A DNA stretch of 35,495 nt, taken from positions 1 through 35,495 of the forward strand of contig JAMFSV010000366.1 of the NCBI GenBank assembly GCA_026225455.1, given 5' to 3'. The notes beneath the pieces are model-generated. The model did no database searches. It was not told where the DNA came from and saw only the letters and a list, made by a program, of their open reading frames with translations. Every line of letters begins with the position of its first letter. Positions within the stretch are counted from its first letter, which is position 1. This stretch comes from Burkholderiales bacterium. GTDB lineage: Bacteria > Pseudomonadota > Gammaproteobacteria > Burkholderiales > Burkholderiaceae. Shown here piece after piece: positions 1 to 9,224 of the stretch. The position numbers and the translations under genes were made by a program.

Positions 1-578
1 CGATGAAGTTGTGTAACGACATCAACGTTCCTTGTGCCATATATGCGTGGTATCGGTTTTTGACCACCCGATGCGTCAGCACGTTGAAGCCGAATGATGG
101 CAGCGAACAAATAGAGCAATTCCTATGCCAGCAATCGAAGAGAAATGTTGCGCAGCAAGGCTTAAGCGCTGTCTTTACTGAGAAAACGCGCGAATTGTAC
201 CTCTATTTGGTGCATACACGACATCCTTGTTTCCACAGGGTTTTCCTGCATTGCAACCCGATTTTTATTCGCGGGGCCGACAGGTGACACCAGGTTGCAC
301 CTACCACAAAAATCGGGTTGCACCATTATGTGGAAATATGAGATTAGAACATCCCCCCGGAAAGCCTTATGTAATCTAGGTTGCTCATCTCGACCCGCGC
401 CTCCCATAGAAAAAATGCGGCGATGCGGAGTCAATGCCCCAGACAGGTGCGCGCGTGAAAGATTCGGTTAACCAACGCCGAATCACCTGCACTTAAATTG
501 AGAAAGTGTTGGATATGGCCCGCAGCCGCACCACGCAAGGGATAGCGGCAAAAGAAATGGGGCAGTAAAGAACAGACG
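1..578. other. gene-free left edge with inverted repeat
   Basis: No gene can be supported here. Open frames exist on both strands (a 94-codon one from base 3 on the plus strand, a 90-codon one ending at 162 on the minus strand), but neither resembles a known family, neither has a convincing ribosome binding site, and composition is less GC-biased than the neighbouring genes. The stretch holds a perfect 15-bp inverted repeat (252-266 and 308-322) and a weaker ATTCGG/CCGAAT hairpin near 463-484. It may be the scar of a mobile element or a decayed gene. Confidence 0.5.
252..322. repeat. 15-bp perfect inverted repeat, possible IS relic
   Basis: TGCAACCCGATTTTT at 252-266 is the exact reverse complement of 308-322, with 41 bases between. 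TTTCCACA (about 231-238) and GTGGAAA (about 330-336) outside the arms suggest the symmetry extends further. The spacer is far too long for a simple terminator. Paired long arms in gene-free DNA fit remnant mobile-element ends, but I do not recognise the family and no transposase is present. Confidence 0.4.
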
Positions 579-602
579 CGCCCGGCAACAGTGCGCCGGG
601 CG
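579..602 (-). terminator. putative terminator of fkpB-ispH
   Basis: CGCCCGGC (579-586) pairs perfectly with GCCGGGCG (595-602) across an 8-base loop, 28 bases downstream of the ispH stop. On the minus strand the hairpin is followed by TCTGTTCTTT, a broken but T-rich tract, so rho-independent termination is plausible. Confidence 0.6.
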
Positions 603-630
603 GAAATATTAGAGGTTCAGCAGCAGGCGC

Positions 631-1584
631 TCAGGCGGGTAAGGTCAGGCCGCGCGGCAGCGGGAAGGCAATCGATTCTTCCACGCCGTCGAGTTTGCGA
701 ATATTCACAATGCCCAAGGTGCGCAGTCTTTCGACCACTTGCTGCGCCAGCACCTCAGGCGCCGAAGCGCCCGCGGTCAGACCGATGCGGCGTTTGCCTG
801 CGAGCCAGGCCGGGTCGATCTGGTCTGGAGAGTCGACCATATAGGCCGGAATTCCACGCTTCTCCGCGACTTCGCGCAGGCGATTGGAGTTCGAGCTATT
901 CGGACTGCCCACCACAATCACCACATCGCATTGCGGCGCCATAAACTTGACGGCGTCCTGCCGATTTTGCGTGGCGTAGCAGATATCCTGCTTCTTCGGT
1001 TCGCGGATCATGGGGAAGCGGTGTTTCAGCGCGGCGATAATTTCGGCGGCGTCGTCGACCGACAAGGTGGTTTGCGTCACATACGCCAGCATCGCCGGAT
1101 TACTCACTTCCAGCGCCAACACATCGGCAATATCCTCGACCAGATACATGCCGCTGCCGGCCTGCCCCATGGTGCCCTCGACCTCAGGGTGGCCTTTATG
1201 GCCGATCATCAGGATTTCGTAGCCATCGGCGCGCATCTTGGCGACTTCGATATGCACCTTGGTCACCAGCGGACAGGTGGCGTCGAACACCCGCAACCCC
1301 CGCTCCTCGGCGTCCGCGCGAATCGCCTGGGATACGCCATGGGCACTGAAAATCAGCGTCGAGCCGACCGGCACGTCGTCCAATGATTCGATAAACACCG
1401 CGCCTTTGCGGCGCAGGTCTTCGACTACATAAGCGTTGTGCACAATTTCGTGACGCACAAAAATCGGCGCGCCAAACAAGGTAAGCGCACGCTCGACAAT
1501 TTCAATAGCCCGGTCGACACCGGCGCAGAACCCGCGCGGCTGCGCGAGCAGAATTTCAGCGTCATCGATAATGCTGGCTGACAT
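631..1584 (-). CDS. ispH: 4-hydroxy-3-methylbut-2-enyl diphosphate reductase
   Basis: IspH (LytB) performs the last step of the MEP isoprenoid pathway in the cytosol, reducing HMBPP to IPP and DMAPP with an iron-sulfur cluster. The 317-residue product has the usual length. The three cluster cysteines are visible: Cys20 in [11 protein letters not shown], Cys104 in [11 protein letters not shown] and Cys202 in [11 protein letters not shown]. The substrate-binding segments [22 protein letters not shown] (containing the catalytic-type Glu), TQTTLS and [11 protein letters not shown] are all intact. It starts 8 bases after the fkpB stop, so the two form one operon, a pairing common in proteobacteria. 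A hairpin follows the stop. The long plus-strand frames overlapping it are shadows. Confidence 0.97.
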   Translation of the reverse strand: MSASIIDDAEILLAQPRGFCAGVDRAIEIVERALTLFGAPIFVRHEIVHNAYVVEDLRRKGAVFIESLDDVPVGSTLIFSAHGVSQAIRADAEERGLRVFDATCPLVTKVHIEVAKMRADGYEILMIGHKGHPEVEGTMGQAGSGMYLVEDIADVLALEVSNPAMLAYVTQTTLSVDDAAEIIAALKHRFPMIREPKKQDICYATQNRQDAVKFMAPQCDVVIVVGSPNSSNSNRLREVAEKRGIPAYMVDSPDQIDPAWLAGKRRIGLTAGASAPEVLAQQVVERLRTLGIVNIRKLDGVEESIAFPLPRGLTLPA

Positions 1585-1592
1585 GACAGTTC

Positions 1593-2048
1593 CTACAAAA
1601 TTCCAATAATCTGGACTTCAAATGCCAGCGGTTGCCCCGCCAGCGGATGGTTGAAATCGAATAACGCGGAGGTGGCGCCGACTTCCTTCAGGATGCCCGC
1701 ATAACGCCCGCCGCCCGGAGCGTTGAATTCGACCAGATCGCCCGGCGTAAAGTTCTCGCCCACCATCGCGTTTTCACGCAGCGTTTCCAGCGACACCCAC
1801 TGCAGCAGGTCGGCATTGCGCTGACCAAAAGCTTCATCCTCTTTTAGCTGAACGGTAGAGTGGTGCCCCACCTTCATGCCCATCAGAATAGCCTCAAGCT
1901 GAGGCGCAAGTTGCCCGGCCCCCATCAGCAACGTGGCAGGCCTATCGCCGAACGTGCTGACGATATCCGCGCCGCCGGCCATTGCCAGGCGGTAATTCAG
2001 CGTCACGTGCGACCCGGGCTTTATTTCAGAGATGTCTATCTGCGTCAT
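1593..2048 (-). CDS. fkpB: FKBP-type peptidyl-prolyl isomerase, SlpA type
   Basis: A 151-residue FKBP-type prolyl isomerase of the SlpA/FkpB group, which catalyses cis-trans isomerisation of proline bonds and has chaperone activity in the cytosol. The FKBP core start ([11 protein letters not shown]), the [24 protein letters not shown] stretch and the inserted IF domain with EDAFG-like [14 protein letters not shown] are recognisable; SlpA proteins carry this insert. The frame stays open upstream to 2249, but the start MTQIDIS at 2048 gives the family length and the extra N-terminus has no family similarity. It is the first gene of the fkpB-ispH operon and is divergent from radC. Confidence 0.9.
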   Translation of the reverse strand: MTQIDISEIKPGSHVTLNYRLAMAGGADIVSTFGDRPATLLMGAGQLAPQLEAILMGMKVGHHSTVQLKEDEAFGQRNADLLQWVSLETLRENAMVGENFTPGDLVEFNAPGGGRYAGILKEVGATSALFDFNHPLAGQPLAFEVQIIGIL

Positions 2049-2311
2049 ACCCAACTCAGGTTCAAAAATAAGGCGCCAAGTGCAGCCCGAACCAATTCGG
2101 CAAGGAGCTGCGCCCGGCGTAGCTGCGGCGATCATGCAAGACCACAGGAAAGATCGTGCCGTCGCGCCAAGTCCCATATTGTAAGCCACGCCGAACATCT
2201 CGGCCCGAGCTTTACGTCCAGGCCCGCCGCGCGAGGCGCCGCAGCGCATCCGGTACGACGCACCCAGCCGTCACTCAGTCACTCACTCAGCGCACAAACA
2301 AGGAGCATGCA

Positions 2312-3073
2312 ATGCCACATTGCGCACCGCAAACCGCTGCAGACGTCCGCGCACTGCCGCAACAACCTCACCCAGCCGAGCTCGACCCGCTGCCACATTT
2401 GCCTATATATAAGTGGCCGATCCACAAACGGCCCCGCGAAAAATTGTTACGCGACGGCACCGGCAGCCTGAGCGACGGCGAACTGCTGGCGGTGATCCTG
2501 CGCATGGGCTGCCGCGGCCAAAGCGCCGTCGACCTGGGCCAGGCGCTGCTGGCCCGTTTTGGCTCGATGCATGGCCTGCTCAGCGCCTCGCCCAAGGAAA
2601 TTCGCGCCGTGCATGGCATCGGACTGGCCAAATCGGCACAGTTGCAGGCCATTCTGGAGCTGGCGCGCCGCACCCTCACCGAGCGTTTGCGCGACAACAC
2701 CGCGCTCGATTCGCCCGAGGTGGTACGCAATTATCTCCGCTTATTTATCGGGGTGCGCAGCTATGAAGTGTTTGTTTGCCTCTATCTGGACAGTAAACAT
2801 CGGCTGATACGCACCGTGGAAGCCTCACGCGGCACCCTGACTCATACGGCGGTCTATCCTCGCGAAATCGCCCGCGAAGCCTTGGCGCTCAATGCCGCGG
2901 GCCTGATCGTCGCGCACAACCACCCGTCCGGCGATACCCGCCCCAGCGCGGCCGATCGGCACCTGACACAAAGACTAAGCGAGACACTGCAGTTGATTGA
3001 GGTTAAACTGCTCGACCATCTGATCGTGGGCGAAAACGTGGTGTTTTCCTTCGCCGAACGCGGTCTGCTGTAA
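2312..3073 (+). CDS. radC: RadC family JAMM-domain protein
   Basis: RadC (UPF0758) proteins have a helix-hairpin-helix-like N-terminus and a C-terminal JAB1/MPN (JAMM) metal-binding domain. They were once linked to DNA repair, but the cellular role is not settled. This 253-residue protein shows the HhH segment (IRAVHGIGLAKSAQLQAIL) and the metal signature AHNHPSGDTRPSAADRH with His202, His204 and Asp215. I chose ATG 2312 because AAGGAG lies six bases upstream (2300-2305); the same frame opens at 2156 but without similarity. It lies between the divergent fkpB operon and rpmB, the usual Burkholderia order. Confidence 0.93.
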   Translation: MPHCAPQTAADVRALPQQPHPAELDPLPHLPIYKWPIHKRPREKLLRDGTGSLSDGELLAVILRMGCRGQSAVDLGQALLARFGSMHGLLSASPKEIRAVHGIGLAKSAQLQAILELARRTLTERLRDNTALDSPEVVRNYLRLFIGVRSYEVFVCLYLDSKHRLIRTVEASRGTLTHTAVYPREIAREALALNAAGLIVAHNHPSGDTRPSAADRHLTQRLSETLQLIEVKLLDHLIVGENVVFSFAERGLL

Positions 3074-3122
3074 GACGAAGGGACGAAATGCAACGCGGCG
3101 GACACAACAAACACAAATGCAT

Positions 3123-3152
3123 TTGATTTACCTGTGTTTTTTCTGTTAGAAT
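3123..3152 (+). promoter_or_regulatory. sigma70-type promoter of rpmB-rpmG
   Basis: TTGATT (3123-3128) and TAGAAT (3147-3152) are separated by 18 bases, and TG-T directly before the -10 makes it an extended -10 promoter. It lies about 137 bases upstream of rpmB, leaving a T-rich leader. A strong promoter is expected for ribosomal protein genes. Confidence 0.65.
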
Positions 3153-3288
3153 CTTTGTCTGCTTGTTCCACCCATTTCAGTTAATTAATTAATTTCTAGT
3201 CCCTAGCCGGGGTCTCTGCGTCGGAATACTGACGAAGAATCAGACTCAGCCGACTAGAATCAGAATTTAAGCGTATTAGGAGTGCTCT

Positions 3289-3522
3289 ATGGCACGCGTA
3301 TGTCAAGTGACCGGGAAAGGGCCGATGGTCGGCAATAACGTTTCCCACGCAAACAATAAGACCAAGCGCCGCTTCCTGCCGAATCTGCAAAATCGCCGGT
3401 TCTTCGTGGAAAGCGAAAACCGCTGGGTGCGTCTGCGCCTTTCGAACGCAGGCCTGCGCCTGATCGACAAAAACGGCATTGAGTCCGTGCTCGCAGATTT
3501 GCGCGCACGCGGCGCAGTCTAA
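3289..3522 (+). CDS. rpmB: 50S ribosomal protein L28
   Basis: L28 is a small basic protein of the large ribosomal subunit. The 77-residue product is full length and carries the family signature from [20 protein letters not shown] through [13 protein letters not shown] to the C-terminal [15 protein letters not shown] stands just before the ATG. The rpmG start codon follows 10 bases after the stop, so both are translated from one mRNA. Confidence 0.97.
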   Translation: MARVCQVTGKGPMVGNNVSHANNKTKRRFLPNLQNRRFFVESENRWVRLRLSNAGLRLIDKNGIESVLADLRARGAV

Positions 3523-3532
3523 GGAGTAAATC

Positions 3533-3700
3533 ATGGCTAAAGGCGGTCGCGACAAAATCAAGCTGGAATCTACAGCGGGTACTGGTCACTTCTACACCAC
3601 GACGAAAAACAAACGCACGAAGCCCGAAAAAATGGAGATCATGAAGTTTGATCCCGTGGTTCGCAAGCACGTGTCGTACAAGGAAACCAAGATCAAGTAA
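3533..3700 (+). CDS. rpmG: 50S ribosomal protein L33
   Basis: L33, 55 residues, is a protein of the large ribosomal subunit. The sequence begins [20 protein letters not shown] and has the typical TTTKNKR and [10 protein letters not shown] segments. It lacks the zinc-binding CxxC pairs, so it is the zinc-independent form. AAGGAG (3521-3526 region) precedes the ATG with good spacing. It is the last gene of rpmB-rpmG and is followed by a strong terminator. Confidence 0.97.
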   Translation: MAKGGRDKIKLESTAGTGHFYTTTKNKRTKPEKMEIMKFDPVVRKHVSYKETKIK

Positions 3701-3729
3701 TTGATCTTGTGTTCTCCTGACGTTCGTAC

Positions 3730-3757
3730 AAAAAACCCCGCTATGGCGGGGTTTTTT
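3730..3757 (+). terminator. rho-independent terminator of rpmB-rpmG
   Basis: CCCCGC (3736-3741) and GCGGGG (3746-3751) pair around a TATG loop and are flanked by an A tract and six T residues, 30 bases after the rpmG stop. The flanking A and T tracts make it potentially bidirectional. Confidence 0.93.
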
Positions 3758-3843
3758 GTTTTCTCGCGGCAACAAGCTTTACGTACCGCCCTTGCCCGCC
3801 AGGTTGAATCTGCCTTTCCGGCAGCCCCGTCAGTTGCCTGCGG

Positions 3844-3921
3844 CTAAAAGGCGCGCTGCACGATCGGGCCGCGCCCGGTATATTCGTAGATGCGCGGCAT
3901 CAGTGCGGGCCGATCGATCTA
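3844..3921 (-). pseudogene. possible relic of a lost gene's C-terminus
   Basis: The minus strand reads a 25-codon open stretch ending IYEYTGRGPIVQRAF and a TAG at 3844-3846, bounded upstream by another in-frame TAG at 3919-3921 and with no start of its own beyond an internal ATG. Codons look native to this genome, which suggests the tail of a gene removed by deletion. I do not recognise the parent family. It could equally be chance. Confidence 0.25.
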
Positions 3922-3971
3922 GCTGACAGGGCTCAGCGATAGAGCCCAACCAAGAAGTCTGGAGATATTTG

Positions 3972-5570
3972 ATGAATTTCGACGTAGTCATCGTGGGCAG
4001 CGGACTGGCAGGCTTGAGCGTCGCGCTGAATCTCGCTCAAACCAGCCGGGTTGCCGTTATCGCCAAACGCTCCCTCACCGATGGCGCGAGCGATTGGGCG
4101 CAGGGCGGCATTGCCGCGGTACTCGATTCCGCCGACAGTGTGGACGAGCATGTGCGCGATACGCTGGTTGCCGGCGCCGGTATTTGCGATGAAACCGCCA
4201 CCCGTTACATTATCGAAAACAGCCGCTCCGCGATCGAATGGCTGATCCAGCAAGGCGTTCCCTTCACTCGGGACGAAACCTCGGAACTGGGTTTTCACCT
4301 GACCCGCGAAGGCGGTCATAGCCATCGGCGCATTATTCATGCGGCCGACGCGACCGGCCACGCGGTCATGACCACCCTGGTCGAGCGGGTCCGCACCCAC
4401 CCCAATATCACCTTGCTCGAAGACTATGTCGCGGTCGACCTGATCACCTCGGATCGGATCGGGCTGCCGGGCCAGCGCTGCCATGGCTTGTACGCCTTGA
4501 ACGTCACCACCGGGCGCACCTTGACCCTGGCCGCGCCTCACACGGTGTTGGCCACCGGCGGCGCCGGCAAGGTCTATTTATACACCACCAATCCGGACAC
4601 CTCGACCGGCGACGGGATTGCAATCGCATGGCGCGCGGGCTGCCGGGTCAGCAATATGGAATTTATCCAGTTTCACCCGACCTGCCTGTATCACCCCTAC
4701 GCCAAGTCATTCCTGATTTCGGAAGCGGTGCGCGGCGAAGGCGGACTGCTGCGTTTGCCGGACGGCACGCGTTTTATGCCGCAACACGATGAGCGCGCCG
4801 AACTGGCGCCGCGCGATGTGGTGGCCCGCGCAATCGACTTTGAAATCAAAAAACGCGGTATCGACTGCGTGTTTCTCGACATCACCCATCAGCCGCCCGA
4901 ATTTATTCAGGAACACTTTCCCACCATTTTGGCGCGCTGCAAAGAATTCGGCATCGACATCACCACCCAATGGATTCCGATTGTGCCGGCGGCCCATTAC
5001 ACCTGCGGCGGCATCGTCACCGACCTGACCGGCCGCACCGACCTGGAAGGCTTATATGCGGTCGGCGAAGCGGCCTGCACCGGTTTGCACGGCGCCAACC
5101 GGCTGGCCAGCAACTCCCTGCTCGAATGCCTGGTAGTCGGACGGGCGGCAGCCGCCGCGATTCAGCAGGAAGGCCATGCGGAAGCATGCAGTGCGGCGCT
5201 GCCCGACTGGGACGAAAGCCGGGTCTCGGACCCTGATGAAGAAGTGGTGGTGGCCCACAATTGGGACGAATTGCGGCGCCTGATGTGGAATTATGTCGGC
5301 ATCGTGCGTACCGACAAACGCCTGGCCCGCGCCAAACACCGGATTGCCATGTTGCGCGATGAAATTCACGAATACTACGCAAATTTCAAAGTCAGCCGCG
5401 ATCTGCTCGAACTGCGCAACCTGGTCGACGTCGCCTCACTGATTGTCGACAGCGCCCGGGCGCGACGCGAAAGCCGCGGCCTGCATTTCAGCCGCGACTG
5501 GCCCAAAGCGTTTCCGAAAGGCATGCCCACCGTACTGGCACCCAAACGCAATCGCAATCGCTCGCTGTAA
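3972..5570 (+). CDS. nadB: L-aspartate oxidase
   Basis: NadB oxidises L-aspartate to iminoaspartate using FAD, the first step of de novo NAD synthesis; NadA then condenses the product to quinolinate. The 532-residue protein is close to the usual length. It has the FAD-binding Rossmann motif VIVGSGLAG at residues 6-14, the [11 protein letters not shown] segment, [17 protein letters not shown], and the C-terminal FAD/substrate region [20 protein letters not shown] followed by the helical cap domain typical of the succinate dehydrogenase/fumarate reductase family. ATG 3972 is preceded by GGAG at the right distance; the TTG one codon upstream is less likely. nadA and nadC lie close by on the opposite strand, so the pathway is clustered but not one operon. 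Confidence 0.96.
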   Translation: MNFDVVIVGSGLAGLSVALNLAQTSRVAVIAKRSLTDGASDWAQGGIAAVLDSADSVDEHVRDTLVAGAGICDETATRYIIENSRSAIEWLIQQGVPFTRDETSELGFHLTREGGHSHRRIIHAADATGHAVMTTLVERVRTHPNITLLEDYVAVDLITSDRIGLPGQRCHGLYALNVTTGRTLTLAAPHTVLATGGAGKVYLYTTNPDTSTGDGIAIAWRAGCRVSNMEFIQFHPTCLYHPYAKSFLISEAVRGEGGLLRLPDGTRFMPQHDERAELAPRDVVARAIDFEIKKRGIDCVFLDITHQPPEFIQEHFPTILARCKEFGIDITTQWIPIVPAAHYTCGGIVTDLTGRTDLEGLYAVGEAACTGLHGANRLASNSLLECLVVGRAAAAAIQQEGHAEACSAALPDWDESRVSDPDEEVVVAHNWDELRRLMWNYVGIVRTDKRLARAKHRIAMLRDEIHEYYANFKVSRDLLELRNLVDVASLIVDSARARRESRGLHFSRDWPKAFPKGMPTVLAPKRNRNRSL

Positions 5571-5585
5571 ATCGGCCGGCGTCAA

Positions 5586-5625
5586 GGCAACACGGTTGCG
5601 GCGGTGACGGCGCTACCGTGTTGCC
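5586..5625 (+). terminator. 11-bp inverted repeat after nadB
   Basis: GGCAACACGGT (5586-5596) is the exact reverse complement of 5615-5625, with an 18-base loop, starting 15 bases after the nadB stop. No T tract follows, so it is either a rho-aided/mRNA-stabilising hairpin or a degenerate terminator between the convergent nadB and nadC. Confidence 0.4.
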
Positions 5626-5641
5626 GCCGATGCGGTGCATT

Positions 5642-5741
5642 AACCCGCCGCCGCCGCAACTTCGACGGGCACTACCTTGCGGCCGTCGACGTTGCGGCAT
5701 AAGCGCTGATCGCATTGACTCGCCTTAGCTAGCCAGCGCGC
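5642..5741 (-). pseudogene. possible coding relic downstream of nadC
   Basis: Immediately past the nadC stop the minus strand stays open in one frame and ends with QCDQRLCRNVDGRKVVPVEV, a short alanine run and TAA. There is no start codon. The residue pattern looks like a real protein C-terminus rather than random sequence, suggesting a gene truncated by deletion. The parent family is not recognised. Confidence 0.25.
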
Positions 5742-6653
5742 CTAGCGCGGCACCAGGCGCATGGAAAAATCGGTGGCCCGGACATCTTTGGTCAGGCTGC
5801 CGATCGAGATCCGATCCACCCCGGTGGCGGCAATCGCTGCCACCGAGTCGAAATTGACCCCGCCCGAGACTTCCAGCACCGCACGTTCGGCGGTCATACG
5901 CACCGCATCGCGCATCATCTCCAGCGTGAAGTTGTCGAGCAACACCGACTGCGCCCCCGCCGCCAAGGCTTCTTCAAGCTGGGCCAGCGTTTCCACTTCG
6001 ATTTGAATCGACACGCCGCAGTCCAATGCTTGCGCCGCGTGCAGCGCCGCAGCCACGCCGCCGGCCGCGGCGATATGATTTTCTTTAATCAGGATGCCGT
6101 CGTACAAAGCCAGGCGCTGGTTTGACCCGCCGCCGACCCGCACCGCGTACTTCTGCGCCAAACGCAAACCCGGCATGGTTTTGCGGGTATCGAGAATGCG
6201 CGCGCGGCCGGCAACTGCTGCAGCGGCCTGCACATAACGGCGCGTGGCGCTGGCCACCCCCGACAACATTTGCAGAAAATTAAGCAGGTTGCGCTCGGCC
6301 GTCAGCAACACCCGCACCGGCCCATGCAATTCGACCACCGTGGTGTCGGCCAACATCAGATCGCCTTCGCGATAAGACCAGCGTGCTTCAACCGCACCGC
6401 CGAGCTGCGCCAGCACTGCCTCGAACCAAGGCACACCGCACAAGACCGCATCCTCGCGCACCAGAATGCGCGCTGTCCGCCATTCGTCGGCCGGCACCAG
6501 ACGCCCGGTCTGGTCGCCCGCGCCGACGTCCTCCGCCAGCGCCGCCGTCACGTTGGCGACGATTGCGGCGTCGAAGCCGGGACCGTATTCACCTTGAATT
6601 TCCGCAAATAACGGCGATACCGCCGTTTCAAGTTGTTTGCCTGCCACTGTCAT
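5742..6653 (-). CDS. nadC: nicotinate-nucleotide pyrophosphorylase (carboxylating)
   Basis: NadC (quinolinate phosphoribosyltransferase) converts quinolinate and PRPP to nicotinate mononucleotide, CO2 and pyrophosphate. The 303-residue protein shows the N-terminal AALAEDVGAGDQTG segment, ERNLLNFLQMLSGVAS, the substrate-binding LDTRKTMPGLRLAQKYAV stretch, GGGSNQRLALYDGILIKENH with the active-site Lys and His, and the C-terminal barrel strands EVSGGVNF and DRISIGSLT. The ATG follows an AAGGAA-type site and lies 12 bases beyond the nadA stop, so nadA-nadC is an operon. Its product step directly follows NadA. Confidence 0.96.
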   Translation of the reverse strand: MTVAGKQLETAVSPLFAEIQGEYGPGFDAAIVANVTAALAEDVGAGDQTGRLVPADEWRTARILVREDAVLCGVPWFEAVLAQLGGAVEARWSYREGDLMLADTTVVELHGPVRVLLTAERNLLNFLQMLSGVASATRRYVQAAAAVAGRARILDTRKTMPGLRLAQKYAVRVGGGSNQRLALYDGILIKENHIAAAGGVAAALHAAQALDCGVSIQIEVETLAQLEEALAAGAQSVLLDNFTLEMMRDAVRMTAERAVLEVSGGVNFDSVAAIAATGVDRISIGSLTKDVRATDFSMRLVPR

Positions 6654-6665
6654 CTCTTTCCTTCC

Positions 6666-7805
6666 TTAAGCGGGGCCGACTTGCCGATATAAAGCCGTAT
6701 CGCGCGCCAGGTCGCCGCTGGCCTTGACGGTGGTGTTGCGCTTTGCCGCGAATGCCAGCATCCGGTCGATCGGCAACCGCGCCCGCTCGATCAACGCGGA
6801 GTCGACGTGAATTTCGTTATGCCCACGCTCCAGCACCTCGGCCAAATTGGCCAGCCCGTTCATCGCCATCCAGGGGCAATGCGCGCAGCTTTTGCAGGTT
6901 GCGCTGTTTCCCGCGGTCGGGGCGGCGATAAAGGTTTTGCCGGGAGCCGCGAGTTGCATTTTGTGCAGGATGCCGAGATCGGTGGCCACGATAAATTCGC
7001 GTGCATCCAGTTTTTGCGCCGCGTTGATCAATTGGGTGGTCGACCCGACCACATCCGCCAGCGCCACCACGGCCGCCGGCGACTCCGGATGGACCAGGAT
7101 TTTTGCGTGGGGGTGTTCGGCCTTCAGCAGGTCGAGTTCAATGCTTTTGAATTCGTCGTGAACCAGGCAGGAACCCTGCCACAGCAGCATGTCGGCCCCG
7201 GTTTGTTGCTGGATATAAGCGCCCAGGTGGCGGTCGGGAGCCCAGATGATTTTCTCGCCGCGCGCATGCAGGTCGGCCACGATGTCCAGGCCGATGGCCG
7301 ACGTCACCATCCAGTCGGCGCGGGCTTTAACCGCGGCGCTGGTATTGGCGTAGACCACTACGGTGCGGTCCGGGTGCGCATCGCAGAAAGCGGAAAAATC
7401 ATCCGCCGGGCAGCCGAGATCGAGCGAGCAGGTAGCATCGAGATCCGGCATCAGGATGCGCTTATCCGGACTCAGGATTTTCGCGGTCTCGCCCATAAAC
7501 CGCACGCCGGCGACAATCAGCGTCTGCGCCGGATGATCGCGTCCAAAACGCGCCATTTCCAGCGAGTCGGCGACACAACCGCCCGTCTCGTCCGCCAAAT
7601 CCTGCAACTCGCCGTCGACATAATAATGCGCCACCAGCACGGCTTGCTCGCGCTTCAATAAAGCGCGAATCCGCTCTTTGAGCGCGGCACGTTCGCCCGC
7701 GCTCGGTGCCGGCGCGACACGCGCCCAGGCATGGCCCACACCGCAGGTAGTGCCCAACGCTTGCGGCAGGTCGAATTCGACGGTTTTTACGACGTTCTGA
7801 TTCAT
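6666..7805 (-). CDS. nadA: quinolinate synthase A
   Basis: NadA condenses iminoaspartate (from NadB) with dihydroxyacetone phosphate to form quinolinate, using a [4Fe-4S] cluster. The product is 379 residues. The three cluster cysteines that align with the E. coli type are Cys126 (DLDATCSLD), Cys213 ([11 protein letters not shown]) and Cys310, the last residue of the CKSCAHC motif at 304-310. [13 protein letters not shown] near residue 60 and the PTAGNSATC segment are also typical. It is the first gene of nadA-nadC, placed after the terminator of the upstream desaturase gene, so it should have its own promoter in 7806-7890; I cannot pick a clear -35/-10 pair there. Confidence 0.96.
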   Translation of the reverse strand: MNQNVVKTVEFDLPQALGTTCGVGHAWARVAPAPSAGERAALKERIRALLKREQAVLVAHYYVDGELQDLADETGGCVADSLEMARFGRDHPAQTLIVAGVRFMGETAKILSPDKRILMPDLDATCSLDLGCPADDFSAFCDAHPDRTVVVYANTSAAVKARADWMVTSAIGLDIVADLHARGEKIIWAPDRHLGAYIQQQTGADMLLWQGSCLVHDEFKSIELDLLKAEHPHAKILVHPESPAAVVALADVVGSTTQLINAAQKLDAREFIVATDLGILHKMQLAAPGKTFIAAPTAGNSATCKSCAHCPWMAMNGLANLAEVLERGHNEIHVDSALIERARLPIDRMLAFAAKRNTTVKASGDLARDTALYRQVGPA

Positions 7806-7890
7806 GACCTTATGACCTATTCAACGCACAAAAATGAAAAGCCCCAGGCAGCATCAAGCCGCTGCTGCGGGAAAGCCCCGTGTAAAACAA

Positions 7891-7914
7891 GAAACCCCGC
7901 AACGGCGGGGTTTC
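7891..7914 (-). terminator. terminator of the desaturase gene
   Basis: GAAACCCCGC (7891-7900) pairs with GCGGGGTTTC (7905-7914) around a 4-base loop. On the minus strand it is followed by TTGTTTT. It lies 50 bases after the desaturase stop and insulates nadA. Confidence 0.85.
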
Positions 7915-7963
7915 TGTTCAAACGCACAACGCGATAAGGGCAAGTTTAGCCGATTCGCGCGTT

Positions 7964-9178
7964 TTATGCGTAGCGACGCAAACGCAGGGCAAAATCCTGC
8001 AAAGCCTTGATGCCGCTCGCCTCAGCGCGCAAACACCAGTTTTGCAGTTGTTGCAGCAGTTGTTCGCGCGAAGCGGTGGATCGGTCCCAGATTGCGGCCA
8101 GTTCGGTGCGCAATTCGAAATAGGTCTGCAAGGCGCTGCTTTGAGCCAGCAGTTGCGGCAATTGTTGCTTTTGCGGTTCTTGCAAACGTGCTTCGTCTTT
8201 ATGGAACCACTTGCGCGCGCCCTTTGCCAGCAAATAACTTTCGCGCGCGCCGACTTCCTTGAGATGCGCCAGTTCTGTGCGGTAGGCACGTTTCACGGTT
8301 TTACCGTAACGCGCCATCACTTCGTAGCGATTCGACAACACGGCTTGCAGCGTATCGAGGTCGGGAATGGCCATGTTAACGCTGAGCTTTGGGCTCGGGG
8401 CCACCTTCTTGACATTGGCCAGCTTGACCGCCGACATCAAACGGATGTACATCCAGCCGATATCGAATTCATACCATTTGTTCGACAGCTTGGCCGAAGT
8501 CGCAAAGGTATGGTGATTGTTATGCAGCTCTTCGCCGCCGATCAGGATGCCCCACGGCAGGATATTGGTGCTGGCGTCTTCGCAATTGAAATTGCGATAA
8601 CCCCAGAAATGTCCGATGCCGTTGACCACGCCGGCAGCCCAGAACGGGATCCAGGCCATCTGGATGGCCCAGACGGTCAGGCCGATGGCGCCGAACAAGG
8701 CAATATTGATGATCATCATCAAGCTGATGCCGATTACCGCGTGTTTGGCATAGACATGACGCTCCAGCCAGTCGTCGGGCGTGCCGTGACTGAACTTGCG
8801 CATGGTTTCTTCATTTCTGGATTCGGTGCGATAGAGTTCTGCACCTTCCCACATGACTTTGGCCAGACCACGCGTTTGCGGGCTGTGCGGGTCGTCTTCG
8901 GTTTCGCATTTAGCGTGATGCTTGCGGTGAATCGAAGCCCATTGGCCGGTGACCATACCCGTCGTCATCCACAGCCAGAAGCGGAAGAAATGGCTGGCGA
9001 TGGGGTGCAAATCGAGGGCGCGGTGCGCCTGATGGCGATGCAGGTAAACGGTCACGCCGACAATGGTGATGTGCGTCATCACCAGCGTGTAAGCGACTAT
9101 GCCCCACCAACGAGCGTGCAGCAGGCCGTGAGCGACAAAATCAAACAAAGTATTGAGCAAGATGTAATCCTGAAACAC
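7964..9178 (-). CDS. membrane fatty acid (acyl) desaturase
   Basis: A member of the membrane-bound di-iron desaturase family (delta-9, stearoyl-CoA desaturase-like), which introduces a cis double bond into fatty acyl chains and adjusts membrane fluidity. The 404-residue protein has the three histidine boxes: HRHQAH (47-52), HRKHH (84-88) and ELHNNHH (217-223), plus His190 in GIGHFWGYRN. Two pairs of hydrophobic segments flank the boxes, and the C-terminal 120 residues are a charged Gln-rich tail. The GTG at 9178 lacks a Shine-Dalgarno site. A TTG at 9160 (reading LLNTLFDF) has AGGA seven bases upstream and may be the true start, making the protein 398 residues. A palindrome overlaps the likely promoter. 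Confidence 0.9.
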   Translation of the reverse strand: MFQDYILLNTLFDFVAHGLLHARWWGIVAYTLVMTHITIVGVTVYLHRHQAHRALDLHPIASHFFRFWLWMTTGMVTGQWASIHRKHHAKCETEDDPHSPQTRGLAKVMWEGAELYRTESRNEETMRKFSHGTPDDWLERHVYAKHAVIGISLMMIINIALFGAIGLTVWAIQMAWIPFWAAGVVNGIGHFWGYRNFNCEDASTNILPWGILIGGEELHNNHHTFATSAKLSNKWYEFDIGWMYIRLMSAVKLANVKKVAPSPKLSVNMAIPDLDTLQAVLSNRYEVMARYGKTVKRAYRTELAHLKEVGARESYLLAKGARKWFHKDEARLQEPQKQQLPQLLAQSSALQTYFELRTELAAIWDRSTASREQLLQQLQNWCLRAEASGIKALQDFALRLRRYA

Positions 9179-9224
9179 AAAACTTGAAAAAACGGTGTAC
9201 CACCGGATTTAGGTTTTCATACAA

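Noticed and set aside
739-1386. 215-codon open frame antisense to ispH
   Set aside because: Shadow of a fully conserved gene; no ribosome binding site and no family similarity.
8042-9187. 381-codon open frame antisense to the desaturase
   Set aside because: The histidine boxes prove the opposite strand is coding; this frame has antisense-type composition.
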